From: Methylomonas sp.
GTDB taxonomy: Bacteria; Pseudomonadota; Gammaproteobacteria; Methylococcales; Methylomonadaceae
Length of the DNA: 47,085 nucleotides
Assembly (NCBI GenBank): GCA_026989395.1
Contig: JALSJK010000147.1
Span: 1-47,085 of the forward strand
Direction: 5' to 3'
Below the pieces are notes generated by a model. That model had not been told where the DNA came from and ran no database searches. It saw only the letters and a program-made list of their open reading frames with translations. This document shows positions 27,212 to 36,967 of this stretch, piece after piece (the first letter of the stretch is position 1; each line of letters starts with the position of its first letter). Made by a program: the position numbers and the translations under genes.

Positions 27212-28603
27212 TCAGGAGCTTGACCACTGCGAAATTAAATTTTGCAATTGATTTTTATCTAGACGTTGGTTATCCACTTTTAAGTAGGCAACTGCTTCAT
27301 CAAAATGTGCTTTGACTTCAGCAACTCCGGGAATTTGAAGAAGTTCTGTAACAAACTTATCTGCTTTTTCTTTTTCAATCGAATTTAACGGTATTAACAT
27401 ATTGGCCAGATATTTTGGAGACTTCATAAATATTGAAACAATCAGCCAGATACCGCCACAAATGGCACAAAGTAAAAAAACCATGCCGGCACCAAATTCA
27501 CCAAAGACATACCCGCCCAAGGTGCCACCAACAAATGCGCCCAAAAATTGTGAAGTTGAATAAGCGCCCATTGCCGTCCCTTTAAAATCACCAGGTGCAG
27601 TTTTGGAGATTAATGAGGGTAGGGTAGCTTCAAGCAGATTAAATCCTGCGAAAAACAGAAATAAGAATGCAATTAATCCAGGAAGTTGATAATAAAAATG
27701 AAACAAACCTAAGTCAGCTATCACCAGAGTAACGATGGCGCCAATAAAAACGCCTTTCATTTTCTGTTTTTTTTCTGCCAGAATAATGAAAGGAATGACT
27801 ACGATTAACGAGAAAAAAAACACTGGCAGATAAATCATCCAGTGTTGCTGCGGAAGCAGTCCTGCATCTTTGATCAGTAAAGGAATAACAACAAAGCTTG
27901 CGGTCAGAATCAAATGCAAAATAAAAATTCCGAAATCAAGACGAAGTAACTCTATGTTTTTTAATACAGTTGTAAATTGTGAAGGAATTAATTCAGCATC
28001 GGCATGAATTTTATTTTGTAAAGGCTTAGGAACGACAAAAATAACAACCAAAATAGCGACTAGAGCCAGCCCCGCCGTTAGCCAGAAAATCCCCTGAATA
28101 CCAGCGTGGGCGCCAATAACAGGACCAAGCGTAATAGCTACTGCGAAAGACAGGCCAATGCTGATGCCAATTGTTCCCATGGCTTTAGTGCGGTGTACTT
28201 CCTGGGTTAAATCGGCTACAAGAGCCATAATTGCAGCAGCAATAGCTCCGCTTCCTTGTAGTGCTCTACCGATTAATACTCCATAAATTGTTGTAGAAAG
28301 TGCTGCGACAACGCTGCCTGTTGCAAACAATAATAAACCGATAACGATAATTTTTTTTCGGCCAAAACGGTCAGATAATAAACCAAAAGGGATTTGCAAA
28401 ATTGCCTGGGTTAATCCATAGATGCTGATGGCCAAGCCAATCAACAAAGGCGTTGAACCTTCCAAATGTTCTGCGAACAGGGACAAGACCGGAAGGATCA
28501 TGAATAATCCCAGCATGCGTAACGCGTAAATGGCTGCCAGTGAAAAGGTCGCGCGGCGTTCCAGGGGGGTCATTGGGCTGGTAATATCCTGCACCTGAGT
28601 CAA
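27212..28603 (-). CDS. MFS transporter, YajR-like, with C-terminal YAM domain
   Basis: 463 aa. Twelve hydrophobic segments with the family A motif GLLSDRFGRKKIIVIGL after helix 2. After the last helix a soluble ferredoxin-like tail (about 400-463, GVAEVKAHFDEAVAYLKVDNQRLD) corresponds to the YAM domain of YajR. It is probably an inner-membrane drug or metabolite exporter. Its promoter region holds an inverted repeat over a TATAAT box (28678-28701). An AGGAGAG ribosome-binding site sits close to the ATG. It is probably transcribed with ssb. Confidence 0.92.
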   Translation of the reverse strand: MTQVQDITSPMTPLERRATFSLAAIYALRMLGLFMILPVLSLFAEHLEGSTPLLIGLAISIYGLTQAILQIPFGLLSDRFGRKKIIVIGLLLFATGSVVAALSTTIYGVLIGRALQGSGAIAAAIMALVADLTQEVHRTKAMGTIGISIGLSFAVAITLGPVIGAHAGIQGIFWLTAGLALVAILVVIFVVPKPLQNKIHADAELIPSQFTTVLKNIELLRLDFGIFILHLILTASFVVIPLLIKDAGLLPQQHWMIYLPVFFFSLIVVIPFIILAEKKQKMKGVFIGAIVTLVIADLGLFHFYYQLPGLIAFLFLFFAGFNLLEATLPSLISKTAPGDFKGTAMGAYSTSQFLGAFVGGTLGGYVFGEFGAGMVFLLCAICGGIWLIVSIFMKSPKYLANMLIPLNSIEKEKADKFVTELLQIPGVAEVKAHFDEAVAYLKVDNQRLDKNQLQNLISQWSSS

Positions 28604-28677
28604 AATTTCTCTCCTGTATTTGGTAAAAATTTGCGATGGGTTTTTTGGCGTATGCCGGTTTACAGTTGATTTTAAAG

Positions 28678-28701
28678 ATGCGTATTATATACCGTACGCA
28701 T
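28678..28701 (-). promoter_or_regulatory. inverted repeat overlapping the -10 box of the MFS-ssb operon
   Basis: ATGCGTA (28678-28684) and TACGCAT (28695-28701) are perfect 7-bp inverted arms separated by 10 bp. On the minus strand TATAAT occupies 28684-28689, inside the repeat. Placement about 75 bp upstream of the MFS start fits a repressor-controlled promoter. No good -35 box is visible. Confidence 0.5.
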
Positions 28702-29138
28702 GGGAGGTTGGGTTTTTAAATTATTTGTACCTTTCGCGTTCGAAAGTGCCTCATTTATAGCGCACCATTTTTTGTAAATGCTATTGTTGAAAACCATACA
28801 ATGGATTGGTATTACAGAGTATTCTCCTATTAGAAAAAAAGCTGATGAAGCCTAAACGAAAGTATTTTCAAACGTTGCAGGTATAAAATTTAGAAAATCC
28901 TTTTTCCAGTAGGGACAATCAAAGTGGGTTTCGCTTTGAAAGAACATTTAAATTGAGTCTGATTATTTTGAGAGTTAAAAAGTTTGCCAGACAAAACTTT
29001 TGAAGGCTGCTGAGATTGCGGCAATAGGAATTGAAATTGACTTTTTTTTCCGATCATTTTCGTTTCTTTGTACCACTATGCGCTTCAATCGATCAAAAAA
29101 TGCGCTCAATCTTTCCGTTTGTTTTGCTATGATTCCCT

Positions 29139-29302
29139 TATACTTCGCGCTGCCACGACTGCGGATTTCTAACGACTGAGTTTTTGCCGATAGCTGCGTT
29201 ACTAAAACAGTTGCGTAGCTTGCTATGCGCCTGTTTTAGTGCCGTGTTCTCGACAAAAATCAGTGCGCTATAAATTCCGCATCCGTGACCGCGCGAAGTA
29301 TA
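29139..29302. repeat. palindromic dispersed repeat (MITE/REP-like), copy B
   Basis: Perfect 12-bp terminal inverted repeats TATACTTCGCGC (29139-29150) and GCGCGAAGTATA (29291-29302). Further inward GCGGATTT pairs with AAATTCCGC imperfectly, TTTTTGCCGA pairs with CGACAAAAA, and ACTAAAACAG (29201-29210) pairs with CTGTTTTAGT (29231-29240). The tip reads TTGCGTAGCTTGCTATGCGC. On the minus strand the core resembles copy A. No coding capacity. Confidence 0.7.
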
Positions 29303-29315
29303 GCTCAACAGCCTC

Positions 29316-30326
29316 TTAGGTATCGGCTTCTTGATGGTAACCGATAACCCGTTCAACTTCATTTTTTGAGCCTAAAATTAACGGTACGCGTTGATGAATA
29401 CCTTCAGGCTTAAGGTCCATGATGCGCTCCCTGCCAGTACTGCAAAGACCGCCTGCCTGCTCAATAATAAATGCCATGGGGTTGGCTTCATACATCAATC
29501 GTAATTTCCCCGGTCTGTCAGGGTTACGTGTGTCGTAGGGATATAAAAAGATTCCGCCTCTGGTAAGGATTCGATAGACTTCTGCAACCAAAGAGGCTAT
29601 CCAGCGCATGTTGAAGTTTTTCTCTCTGGGGCCGTCTTTGCCTGAAACACACTCTTCAATATAGCGTTGTACAGGAGCTTCCCAGAACCTCTGGTTGGAC
29701 ATGTTGATGGCAAATTCGCTGGTGTCTTCAGATATCCGCATATTGGGGTGAGTGAGGATAAATTCGCCGATATCTTGATCCAGCGTGAAGCCATTAACGC
29801 CATGGCCGGTCGTTAATACCATAATGGTAGAAGGGCCGTATAATACAAAACCAGCACAAACCTGTTCTGAGCCTTTGCGCAAGAAATCTTCAATTTCCGG
29901 ATCGACGCCTTCCCGACATCTCAAAATGGAGAAAATTGTTCCCACCGTTAAATTGACATCAATGTTGGAAGAGCCATCCAGAGGGTCAAACAATGCTAAA
30001 TATTTGCCCTTGGGGTATTGCTTCGGAATATTAATAACATCATCAATTTCTTCAGAAGCCATGCCGGCAAGCAAACCGTTCCAACTCAATGCATCGACCA
30101 TTATATCATTGGTGATGATATCAAGTTTCTTCTGCACTTCGCCTTGAATATTTTCTGAATCGGCATTGCCAAGTACACCAATTAAAGCACCTCGGTTGAC
30201 GCGATGTGAAATCTGTTTACAGGCAGTGACAATATCGTTAAGCAAAAGACTAAATGTTCCTGATGCCCCAGGCATTTCGCGCTGCTGCTCAATAATAAAC
30301 TGGGTCAAGGTGACATTATTGGTCAT
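29316..30326 (-). CDS. fbp: class 1 fructose-1,6-bisphosphatase
   Basis: 336 aa. Hydrolyses fructose-1,6-bisphosphate to fructose-6-phosphate (gluconeogenesis, sugar-phosphate cycles). Motifs: [33 protein letters not shown] (metal and phosphate site), [18 protein letters not shown] and [20 protein letters not shown] with [19 protein letters not shown]. Length standard. It lies 52 bp downstream of lpd on the same strand and could be part of the suc transcript. The palindromic repeat follows its stop by 13 bp. Confidence 0.96.
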   Translation of the reverse strand: MTNNVTLTQFIIEQQREMPGASGTFSLLLNDIVTACKQISHRVNRGALIGVLGNADSENIQGEVQKKLDIITNDIMVDALSWNGLLAGMASEEIDDVINIPKQYPKGKYLALFDPLDGSSNIDVNLTVGTIFSILRCREGVDPEIEDFLRKGSEQVCAGFVLYGPSTIMVLTTGHGVNGFTLDQDIGEFILTHPNMRISEDTSEFAINMSNQRFWEAPVQRYIEECVSGKDGPREKNFNMRWIASLVAEVYRILTRGGIFLYPYDTRNPDRPGKLRLMYEANPMAFIIEQAGGLCSTGRERIMDLKPEGIHQRVPLILGSKNEVERVIGYHQEADT

Positions 30327-30378
30327 TGATGGGTTTCTCCATAAAAAATAAGATTAATTTGTTGTGATAAATATGATG

Positions 30379-31824
30379 TTAGTCTTCAGATGGCATGTGT
30401 AAAGCCCGATTGCTCAATGATAGCGCAGCTTCTTGAATAGCTTCTGATAAAGTGGGGTGGGCATGAATGGTCCGGGCAAGATCTTCACTGGTTGCGGAAA
30501 ACTCCATGGCAACCACGGCTTCGGCAATTAATTCTGAAGCATTTGCACCCAGGATATGAACGCCGAGAATAATATCTGTTTCAGCATGCGCAATAATTTT
30601 TACCAGGCCGTCAGTTTTATTGGTTGCTTGGGCGCGAGCAGTCAAATGTAGGGGGAAAACTGCCACTTTTATATTTTCACCAATTGCTTTTAAAGCTTGT
30701 TCGGTTTGACCAACCCAGGCAATTTCAGGATCGGTGTAAATGACGCTGGGGATAATATTGTAATTAATGGGGCTATGACTATTGGAGATATGTTCAGCAA
30801 CAAATACGCCTTCTTCCAAACCTTTATGGGCCAGCATGGGTCCAAGCAAGGTCAGGTCGCCTATGGCATAAACGCCGGGTAAGGTGGTCATGCAATTTTC
30901 ATCTACATGGACATAGCCACTTTCATCAAGAGTCAAACCAGCTTCTGGTGCAGCCAGGTTTTCGGTATTTGGTTTTCTACCCGTTGCGACGATGAGTTTA
31001 TCTAATCTTAGAGTGTGGCCACCATCTTGATCTTGATATTCAACGGTTACTTTTTTGCTGCCTTTCTTGGCGGAAATCACTCTCGCTCCCAAGCGGATAT
31101 CAAGACCTTGTTCAGAATAGATGCGATGGGCTTCTTTTGAAATTTCAAAGTCTGGCGTGGTGAGGAAATTTTCCTGAGCTTCTAAAATGATAACTTCAGA
31201 CCCGAGTCGGCTCCAGATTCCACCCAGTTCAAAACCGATGATTCCAGCGCCGATGATCCCCAAACGCTTGGGGATAGCGTCAAAATTTAAGGCTGAGTTG
31301 GAATCAAAAATAAATTCATTATCAATTTCAGCATAGGGAACATCAATTGGTTTTGAACCGGTGGCAAGAATAATGTTCTCAGCATAAATAATGTACTGGC
31401 TTTTATTACTGATTTTAGTAACTTCAACGCGGTTAGAGTCTAAAACATGGCCATAGGCATGAATTAACTCAACTTGATATTGTTTGAATAAATCTTTGAT
31501 TTGTTGACTGAGATGCTCAACTGTCAAATCTTTACGCTGAATCATTTTCGGTAAATCAATGCTGACATTATCAACACTGATACCATGATTTTCAATATCA
31601 TGATTTAAAAGATGATAGAGTTTGGATGATTCAAGCAGAACCAGTGCTGGAATTGAGCCAGCATTAATATAGGCGCCTCCCAAGCTGGGTTTGCCTTTTT
31701 GATTGCACCAGTTATCAATACAGGCAGTTTTAAGTCCTAGTTGGGCAGAGCGTATAGCGGCTATATAGCCGGCAGGTCCTGCGCCGATGACGATAACATC
31801 ATATTTTTGAGTAGTTTCTGACAT
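30379..31824 (-). CDS. lpd: dihydrolipoyl dehydrogenase (E3) homologue lacking the redox-active disulfide
   Basis: 481 aa, full length. FAD site VIGAGPAGYIAAIRSAQLGL (13-32), NAD region IIGAGIIGFELGGIWSRLGS, second FAD motif VYAIGDLTLLGPMLAHKG and the C-terminal dimer-interface motif HAHPTLSEA with the His456-Glu461 dyad are all intact. The motif that should read GGTCLNVGCIPSK reads GGAYINAGSIPAL: Tyr52 and Ser57 replace both catalytic cysteines. The DNA is unambiguous (about 31640-31680), with the frame open throughout. Known Lpd chemistry needs this disulfide, so it should not reoxidise dihydrolipoamide. It follows sucB by 24 bp, and SucA and SucB look normal. Either another Lpd serves the complex or this protein has a changed role. 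Confidence 0.88.
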   Translation of the reverse strand: MSETTQKYDVIVIGAGPAGYIAAIRSAQLGLKTACIDNWCNQKGKPSLGGAYINAGSIPALVLLESSKLYHLLNHDIENHGISVDNVSIDLPKMIQRKDLTVEHLSQQIKDLFKQYQVELIHAYGHVLDSNRVEVTKISNKSQYIIYAENIILATGSKPIDVPYAEIDNEFIFDSNSALNFDAIPKRLGIIGAGIIGFELGGIWSRLGSEVIILEAQENFLTTPDFEISKEAHRIYSEQGLDIRLGARVISAKKGSKKVTVEYQDQDGGHTLRLDKLIVATGRKPNTENLAAPEAGLTLDESGYVHVDENCMTTLPGVYAIGDLTLLGPMLAHKGLEEGVFVAEHISNSHSPINYNIIPSVIYTDPEIAWVGQTEQALKAIGENIKVAVFPLHLTARAQATNKTDGLVKIIAHAETDIILGVHILGANASELIAEAVVAMEFSATSEDLARTIHAHPTLSEAIQEAALSLSNRALHMPSED

Positions 31825-31848
31825 GGCTTTTGCCTGTTTTTTTCAGTA

Positions 31849-33090
31849 TTAAATATTCAGTAAAAGATGCGCAGGGGACTCAAGACATTCCTTGATGGTC
31901 ACTAAAAACTGTACTGCATCCCGTCCATCAATCAACCGGTGATCGTAAGAGAGCGCCAGATACATAATGGGACGAATCACAATTTCTCCATTTTCCACGA
32001 CGGGCCTTTCTTTAATCGCATGCATGCCCAAAATTGCGCATTGCGGAGGATTAAGAATTGGCGTTGAAAGCATGGAGCCAAAAATACCTCCATTGGTAAT
32101 GGTAAATGTGCCGCCACTTAGATCATCATAGCTGAGCGAGCCATCACGAGATTTTTGTCCATATTCAACAATGGTTTTTTCAATGCCTGCAAAATCAAGC
32201 TGGTCGGCATCTCGAATGACTGGAACAATCAATCCACGTGGTGTCGATACCGCAATGCCAATATCATAATAACCATGGTAGATGATGTCATTATTGTCGA
32301 TAGAAGCATTGACAACCGGATAACGTTTTAACGCTTCAATGGAAGCTTTAACAAAAAAAGACATAAAGCCTAATTTCACATCATGTTTTTTTAAAAACCT
32401 GTCTTTGTATTGATTCCTTAAATCAATAACCTGCTGCATATTGACTTCATTAAAGGTAGTCAGCATCGCAGCATTTTGTTGGGCTTGCAATAACCGTTCT
32501 GCAACTTTTGCCCGCAAACGCGTCATAGGAACTCGTTGCTCAGGTCTAACTCCAGGTGCCAGCGGAGCCGTCTCTGAGGCTGTAGTTGGCGAGGCTAATG
32601 ATTGCGTCGGTTTTGGAGTAGCAGGTTGTTGCTGGGCAGAGTGCTGCTGAATATATTCAAGTACGTCGGTTTTGGTAATCCGGCCATTTTTACCTGTGCC
32701 GGAAATGTCTTCTGGATTAAGGTTGTTTTCAAATATCAGTCGCCTGACAGCTGGGCTTAGAGGAATATCCGTATGCTCATGTGTTTCAGATGTTTCAACT
32801 GTTTCTGGTTGTTGAGGCGATTGAGATTGCTCATTTGATTCAGCTGGCTTTTCTGTTGGTTCGATAATGGCTAGTATTTCGCCGCTGGTCACCGTTGAAC
32901 CATCCTCTTTGAGGATTTTAGCAAGTATGCCTGATTCAATTGCCGGAACTTCCAGGACGACTTTATCAGTTTCAAGGTCGACCAGGTTTTCATCTCTTTG
33001 TACAAAATCTCCCGCTTTTTTATGCCAGGTCAGTAATTGGGCATCACTGACAGATTCAGGAAGGGCAGGGACCAGAATTTCAATACTCAT
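31849..33090 (-). CDS. sucB: 2-oxoglutarate dehydrogenase E2, dihydrolipoyllysine succinyltransferase
   Basis: 413 aa. One lipoyl domain (1-78) with [11 protein letters not shown] carrying the lipoylated Lys43, a Gln/Pro/Thr-rich linker, the peripheral subunit-binding domain (about 110-150, [19 protein letters not shown]), and a catalytic core ending with the active-site motif [15 protein letters not shown]. Transfers the succinyl group to CoA in the cytosolic complex. AGGAAA just upstream of the ATG. The gene follows sucA by 17 bp and precedes lpd by 24 bp. All functional residues that I can check are present. Confidence 0.96.
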   Translation of the reverse strand: MSIEILVPALPESVSDAQLLTWHKKAGDFVQRDENLVDLETDKVVLEVPAIESGILAKILKEDGSTVTSGEILAIIEPTEKPAESNEQSQSPQQPETVETSETHEHTDIPLSPAVRRLIFENNLNPEDISGTGKNGRITKTDVLEYIQQHSAQQQPATPKPTQSLASPTTASETAPLAPGVRPEQRVPMTRLRAKVAERLLQAQQNAAMLTTFNEVNMQQVIDLRNQYKDRFLKKHDVKLGFMSFFVKASIEALKRYPVVNASIDNNDIIYHGYYDIGIAVSTPRGLIVPVIRDADQLDFAGIEKTIVEYGQKSRDGSLSYDDLSGGTFTITNGGIFGSMLSTPILNPPQCAILGMHAIKERPVVENGEIVIRPIMYLALSYDHRLIDGRDAVQFLVTIKECLESPAHLLLNI

Positions 33091-33107
33091 TATTTTTTCC
33101 TAGGTTA

Positions 33108-35921
33108 TTATCCTTTCAGAGCTGCCTCGACGACAGCTTTTTGTTGTTCGATATGGATGGCAAAGCTTCCCACTGCCGGAGATGCCGAAGCCGGGCGACC
33201 ACAATATTTCAAATCAATATCCTTTTTTATGCAATCAATAAAATGATGTCTTATTTGATACCACGCACCTTGATTTTGTGGTTCTTCCTGGCACCAGATA
33301 ATTTGTTCAAGGTTGGGATATTTTGCCAGTTCCTGTTTAAAAAGATTATCAGGAAATGGGTAAAGTTGTTCTATCCTGACAATGGCGATATTTTCAGGGT
33401 TGTCTGCAGGTCTGGCTTCAATAAGATCATAGAATACCTTGCCCGAACATAGAACCAATCTTTTTACTTGTTTGGGAACAACACCGTAAAGTTCAGGAAT
33501 GATAGGTTGAAAGTTGCCTTCAATCAGATCTTCAAGCGTTGAGACAGCCAATTTATGGCGAAGCAGGCTTTTAGGACTCATTACAATTAATGGCTTGCGG
33601 AAATTTCTCAATGCCTGACGCCTTAACAGATGAAAAATTTGCCCGGGCGTTGTAGGATTGCAAACTTGCATGTTGTGTTCTGCACACAATTGTAAATATC
33701 GTTCCAATCTGGCAGATGAATGTTCCGGTCCTTGTCCTTCGTAACCATGCGGTAATAACATGACCAGGCCGCATAATCTTCCCCATTTGGTTTCGCCAGA
33801 GCTGATAAATTGGTCAATGACAACTTGTGCACCATTAGCAAAATCGCCAAACTGGGCTTCCCAGATAACTAGGGTTTCAGGCAGGGTGGTACTGTAACCA
33901 TACTCAAACCCTAAAACCCCTGCTTCTGATAATAATGAATCAAAAATTTGGGGTCGCCCCTGGTGGGCACTCAAATGTTTAAGGGGAATATAGGTCTCAT
34001 CATTAATTTGGTTATGCAAAATTGAGTGGCGATGAAAAAAAGTCCCTCTGCCAACATCCTGGCCCGTCAACCGAACATTTTTACCATCCATTAATAAGGT
34101 GGCATAAGCCATATTTTCTGCAAATCCCCAATCCAAGGGTGCGGCCCCGGCAGCCATTTTATTTCGATTTTCCATGATTTTTGCAACGCGTGGATGCAAC
34201 TCAAATCCAGTAGGTAATTTTTGCAATTTTTCATTACAAAAACGGATCATGTCATGGCTAACTGAGGTTTCACATGGCTCATCCCAGCTATGTCCGAAAT
34301 ATTTTTCCCATTGGGGAGCAATCGCAGAATAGTGGGCATCAGTCAGAACAGGACGAGAGACAACTTCACCAGCTTCCAGTTTTTGGTGATACTCCTTTTC
34401 CATTTCATTGGCCTGTTTTTCAGTTATGATATTTTCCTTGATGAGTTTTTCAGCATACAGAGTTCGAGTAGTTGGTAGTTCACGAATTTTTTTGTACATC
34501 AATGGCTGGGTGACAGCAGGTTCATCTGCTTCGTTATGGCCAAGTCGGCGATAACAAATCAGGTCAATGACGATGTCTTTATTAAAAGTCATCCGAAAAT
34601 CCAGCGCCAGTTGAGTAACGAATAATACAGCATCAGGGTCATCGCCATTGACGTGAAAAACCGGTGCCTGAATCATATTAGCAACGTCGGTGCAATACAA
34701 AGTGGAGCGGGCATCAAATGGGTTGCTGGTAGTGAAACCTATTTGGTTGTTAATGACAATATGAACGGTACCGCCTGTCGAAAATGCTCTGGTTTCAGCC
34801 ATATTCAAGGTTTCCATGACTATCCCTTGTCCGGCAAATGCGGCATCGCCATGAATTAAAATAGGCATGATAACATCTGTCGCACCTTTGCCATGCCGAT
34901 CCTGTCTGGCTTTAACGGAGCCTTCAACAACTGGATTGATGATTTCAAGGTGAGAAGGGTTAAAAGCTAAAGTAACATGTACAGGATTATAAGGAGTGGC
35001 AAGGTCTGAGGAAAAACCCATATGATATTTAACATCACCAGAACTTACACCAGGAATATTCGCTTTGGTTCCGGAAAATTCCTCAAATAATGTTGCCGGG
35101 TTTTTGCCTAAAATATTGACTAGGACATTAAGTCTGCCCCGGTGAGCCATGCCAATCACAATTTCCTGGATGTGATTTTCAGCGCCACGGACGATTAATT
35201 CATCCAGAATAGGGATCAAGCTTTCTCCGCCTTCTAAAGAAAAGCGTTTTTGGCCGACAAATTTTCGGTGTAAATGCTTTTCAATGCCTTCAGCAGAAGT
35301 TAGTTGTTTAAGTAGCCATTTTTTTTGTTCAGGAGTAACGTTGCTGGCCGGTTTGGCACATTCCAAACGGTTTTTTATCCATTTTTTTATCTCAGTGTCG
35401 ACAATATGCATATACTCAGTGCCGATACTGCCACAGTATATTTCTTCCAGTGCTTTTATGATTTCCCGGAGCGTTAATTTATCCTTGCCGTATAGATTTC
35501 CTGTTTCAAATAGGGTGTCCATGTCTGGTTCGGTAAGACCATAATAAGCCGGCTCCAGGTCGATAGGTTTGTCGACTATTTTTCCGAGTGGATTATTTTG
35601 CGCAATTTGATGTCCTCGAACACGGTAATGATTAATTAATCGAGCAACAGCAGATTGTTTTTTTACACTCTCTTCAGTAAAGCCTTGTAAGCGCGCAAGG
35701 CGACTGGGTGAGGCGTGCGCAAGCTGGGCAAAGCGATTGATTACCGGTCCATGGGGGATATCCCGAGCAGCGCCATTGTGGATTTTATCGAATTTTTCTC
35801 GCCAGCTTGGATTTATTGATTCCGGATCTTCGAGATAACGATCATATAAATCCTCGATATAGGTAGCATTGCTTCCATAAAAGGAAGAGGTTTCTTGAAA
35901 TAATTTAAGCAGATTATTCAT
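33108..35921 (-). CDS. sucA: 2-oxoglutarate dehydrogenase E1 component
   Basis: 937 aa from the ATG at 35921 (MNNLLKLFQETSSFYGSN); a TTG four codons further upstream (35933) is an alternative, and neither has a clear SD. Thiamine-diphosphate-dependent decarboxylase that starts the conversion of 2-oxoglutarate to succinyl-CoA. Motifs: YEEIY-type ISSIGTEYMHI region, GMAHRGRLNVLVNILGK, HGDAAFAGQGIVMETLN and NNQIGFTTSNP (TPP and Mg binding), and RRLGHNEADEPAVTQP. Length is as in other SucA proteins. First gene of the sucA-sucB-lpd cluster, divergent from the DUF2914 gene. Confidence 0.95.
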   Translation of the reverse strand: MNNLLKLFQETSSFYGSNATYIEDLYDRYLEDPESINPSWREKFDKIHNGAARDIPHGPVINRFAQLAHASPSRLARLQGFTEESVKKQSAVARLINHYRVRGHQIAQNNPLGKIVDKPIDLEPAYYGLTEPDMDTLFETGNLYGKDKLTLREIIKALEEIYCGSIGTEYMHIVDTEIKKWIKNRLECAKPASNVTPEQKKWLLKQLTSAEGIEKHLHRKFVGQKRFSLEGGESLIPILDELIVRGAENHIQEIVIGMAHRGRLNVLVNILGKNPATLFEEFSGTKANIPGVSSGDVKYHMGFSSDLATPYNPVHVTLAFNPSHLEIINPVVEGSVKARQDRHGKGATDVIMPILIHGDAAFAGQGIVMETLNMAETRAFSTGGTVHIVINNQIGFTTSNPFDARSTLYCTDVANMIQAPVFHVNGDDPDAVLFVTQLALDFRMTFNKDIVIDLICYRRLGHNEADEPAVTQPLMYKKIRELPTTRTLYAEKLIKENIITEKQANEMEKEYHQKLEAGEVVSRPVLTDAHYSAIAPQWEKYFGHSWDEPCETSVSHDMIRFCNEKLQKLPTGFELHPRVAKIMENRNKMAAGAAPLDWGFAENMAYATLLMDGKNVRLTGQDVGRGTFFHRHSILHNQINDETYIPLKHLSAHQGRPQIFDSLLSEAGVLGFEYGYSTTLPETLVIWEAQFGDFANGAQVVIDQFISSGETKWGRLCGLVMLLPHGYEGQGPEHSSARLERYLQLCAEHNMQVCNPTTPGQIFHLLRRQALRNFRKPLIVMSPKSLLRHKLAVSTLEDLIEGNFQPIIPELYGVVPKQVKRLVLCSGKVFYDLIEARPADNPENIAIVRIEQLYPFPDNLFKQELAKYPNLEQIIWCQEEPQNQGAWYQIRHHFIDCIKKDIDLKYCGRPASASPAVGSFAIHIEQQKAVVEAALKG

Positions 35922-36177
35922 GGGGTTTTTCAATTATTCAATAATGTGCAACAACCCAGGGTTTTAAAAATTTTGAGATTTTTCATGCCTTTAAAATTGT
36001 GGGTGGGGATTTGATTGGGCAGTGGCTCTGGTAAATGTAATTATATTGCATTAGATGTCTTCAATACTAGAGCTAAAGTGGTATATTAACAAGTTTATCT
36101 AGTAAATTAATCAGTTGCAGAAATTTGGCTGATCGATTTCATATTTGCGTTGTAAATTTAATTAAAGATGTCGCGAG

Positions 36178-36912
36178 ATGAGCAAACAAAAAAAGTTGGT
36201 GATAAAAGTAAATTATGAAAATACGGGAAAAACCAGTGAAGAACAATTTTCACCTGAACACAGTGAAGAATGGGATTTTAAAAAAATAGCAATCGCATTG
36301 CTACTTTCGATACTGATAATTATTGGTTTCTATTATACGTTATTTAATAACCCAACTCTCCCAAAAAGAGAAGAAGTGAGTTCCGGCTCTAATGATCAAG
36401 CTAGAACAGTAAGTAGTCTTGAGTCGAAAGTTAATCAAGAGATTAAGGTTGAGAAGCCAGTTAAGCAGGTTGCTGCGCTTACAAGGGAAAATATAATAGC
36501 CAGTGAAAAAGAAAAGAGTATTAAAGCCAGCCGTACAGAAGAAAATAATACACTATTAGAGCCGGTTAAAAAGTTATCCGATTTTGTTGCTAGGAGCCAA
36601 TTAAGTTATTTGGTTAAAAATAGAGAGCCGCAAGGTCAGCTTGTATCTCCTGTTGTAATCGGCAAGAACAAAGCAATTAAAATCTACTATTTTACTGAGA
36701 TAAAAAACATGTCTGGCCATACTGTATTTCATATTTGGAATTATAATGGTAAGCAGATATTTAAAAAAGCAATTAATGTAAAAGGGCCACGCTGGAGAGC
36801 TGCAACTTACAAGACTATTGATAGTGCATTGCTTGGAAATTGGCAAGTGAGATTATTGGATGATAAAGAAAATCAATTAGATCTGATTAACTTTGAGGTT
36901 ATTCAGGAATAG
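36178..36912 (+). CDS. DUF2914 domain-containing membrane-anchored protein
   Basis: 244 aa. Short cytoplasmic N-terminus, one transmembrane helix (about 35-53, IAIALLLSILIIIGFYYTL), a charged linker, and a C-terminal domain (about 135-244): VKNREPQG, IKIYYFTEIKNMSGHTVFHIW, INVKGPRWRAATYKTID and LLGNWQVRLLDD. These match DUF2914, a small beta-rich periplasmic domain of unknown function. ATG at 36178 preceded by GCGAG. Divergent from sucA, with the H-NS-like gene 55 bp downstream. Confidence 0.82.
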   Translation: MSKQKKLVIKVNYENTGKTSEEQFSPEHSEEWDFKKIAIALLLSILIIIGFYYTLFNNPTLPKREEVSSGSNDQARTVSSLESKVNQEIKVEKPVKQVAALTRENIIASEKEKSIKASRTEENNTLLEPVKKLSDFVARSQLSYLVKNREPQGQLVSPVVIGKNKAIKIYYFTEIKNMSGHTVFHIWNYNGKQIFKKAINVKGPRWRAATYKTIDSALLGNWQVRLLDDKENQLDLINFEVIQE

Positions 36913-36967
36913 CTATTTGTTAATAGGTTAATATCTATGCTATTATTTGTAATATTTAATAACCCAG

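Larger units (their letters stand above)
28604..29315. other. 712-bp non-coding region with operator and palindromic element
   Basis: No gene supported. From left to right: leader of the MFS transcript, the inverted-repeat promoter (28678-28701), a 32-bp motif shared with 25230-25261, AT-rich sequence with nothing recognisable (28800-29130), and a 164-bp palindromic repeat (29139-29302) adjoining the fbp stop. Confidence 0.5.

Noticed and set aside
28604-29138. uvrA or a remnant divergent from the MFS-ssb pair
   Set aside because: No coding sequence of any size is present, and no UvrA motifs appear in any frame.
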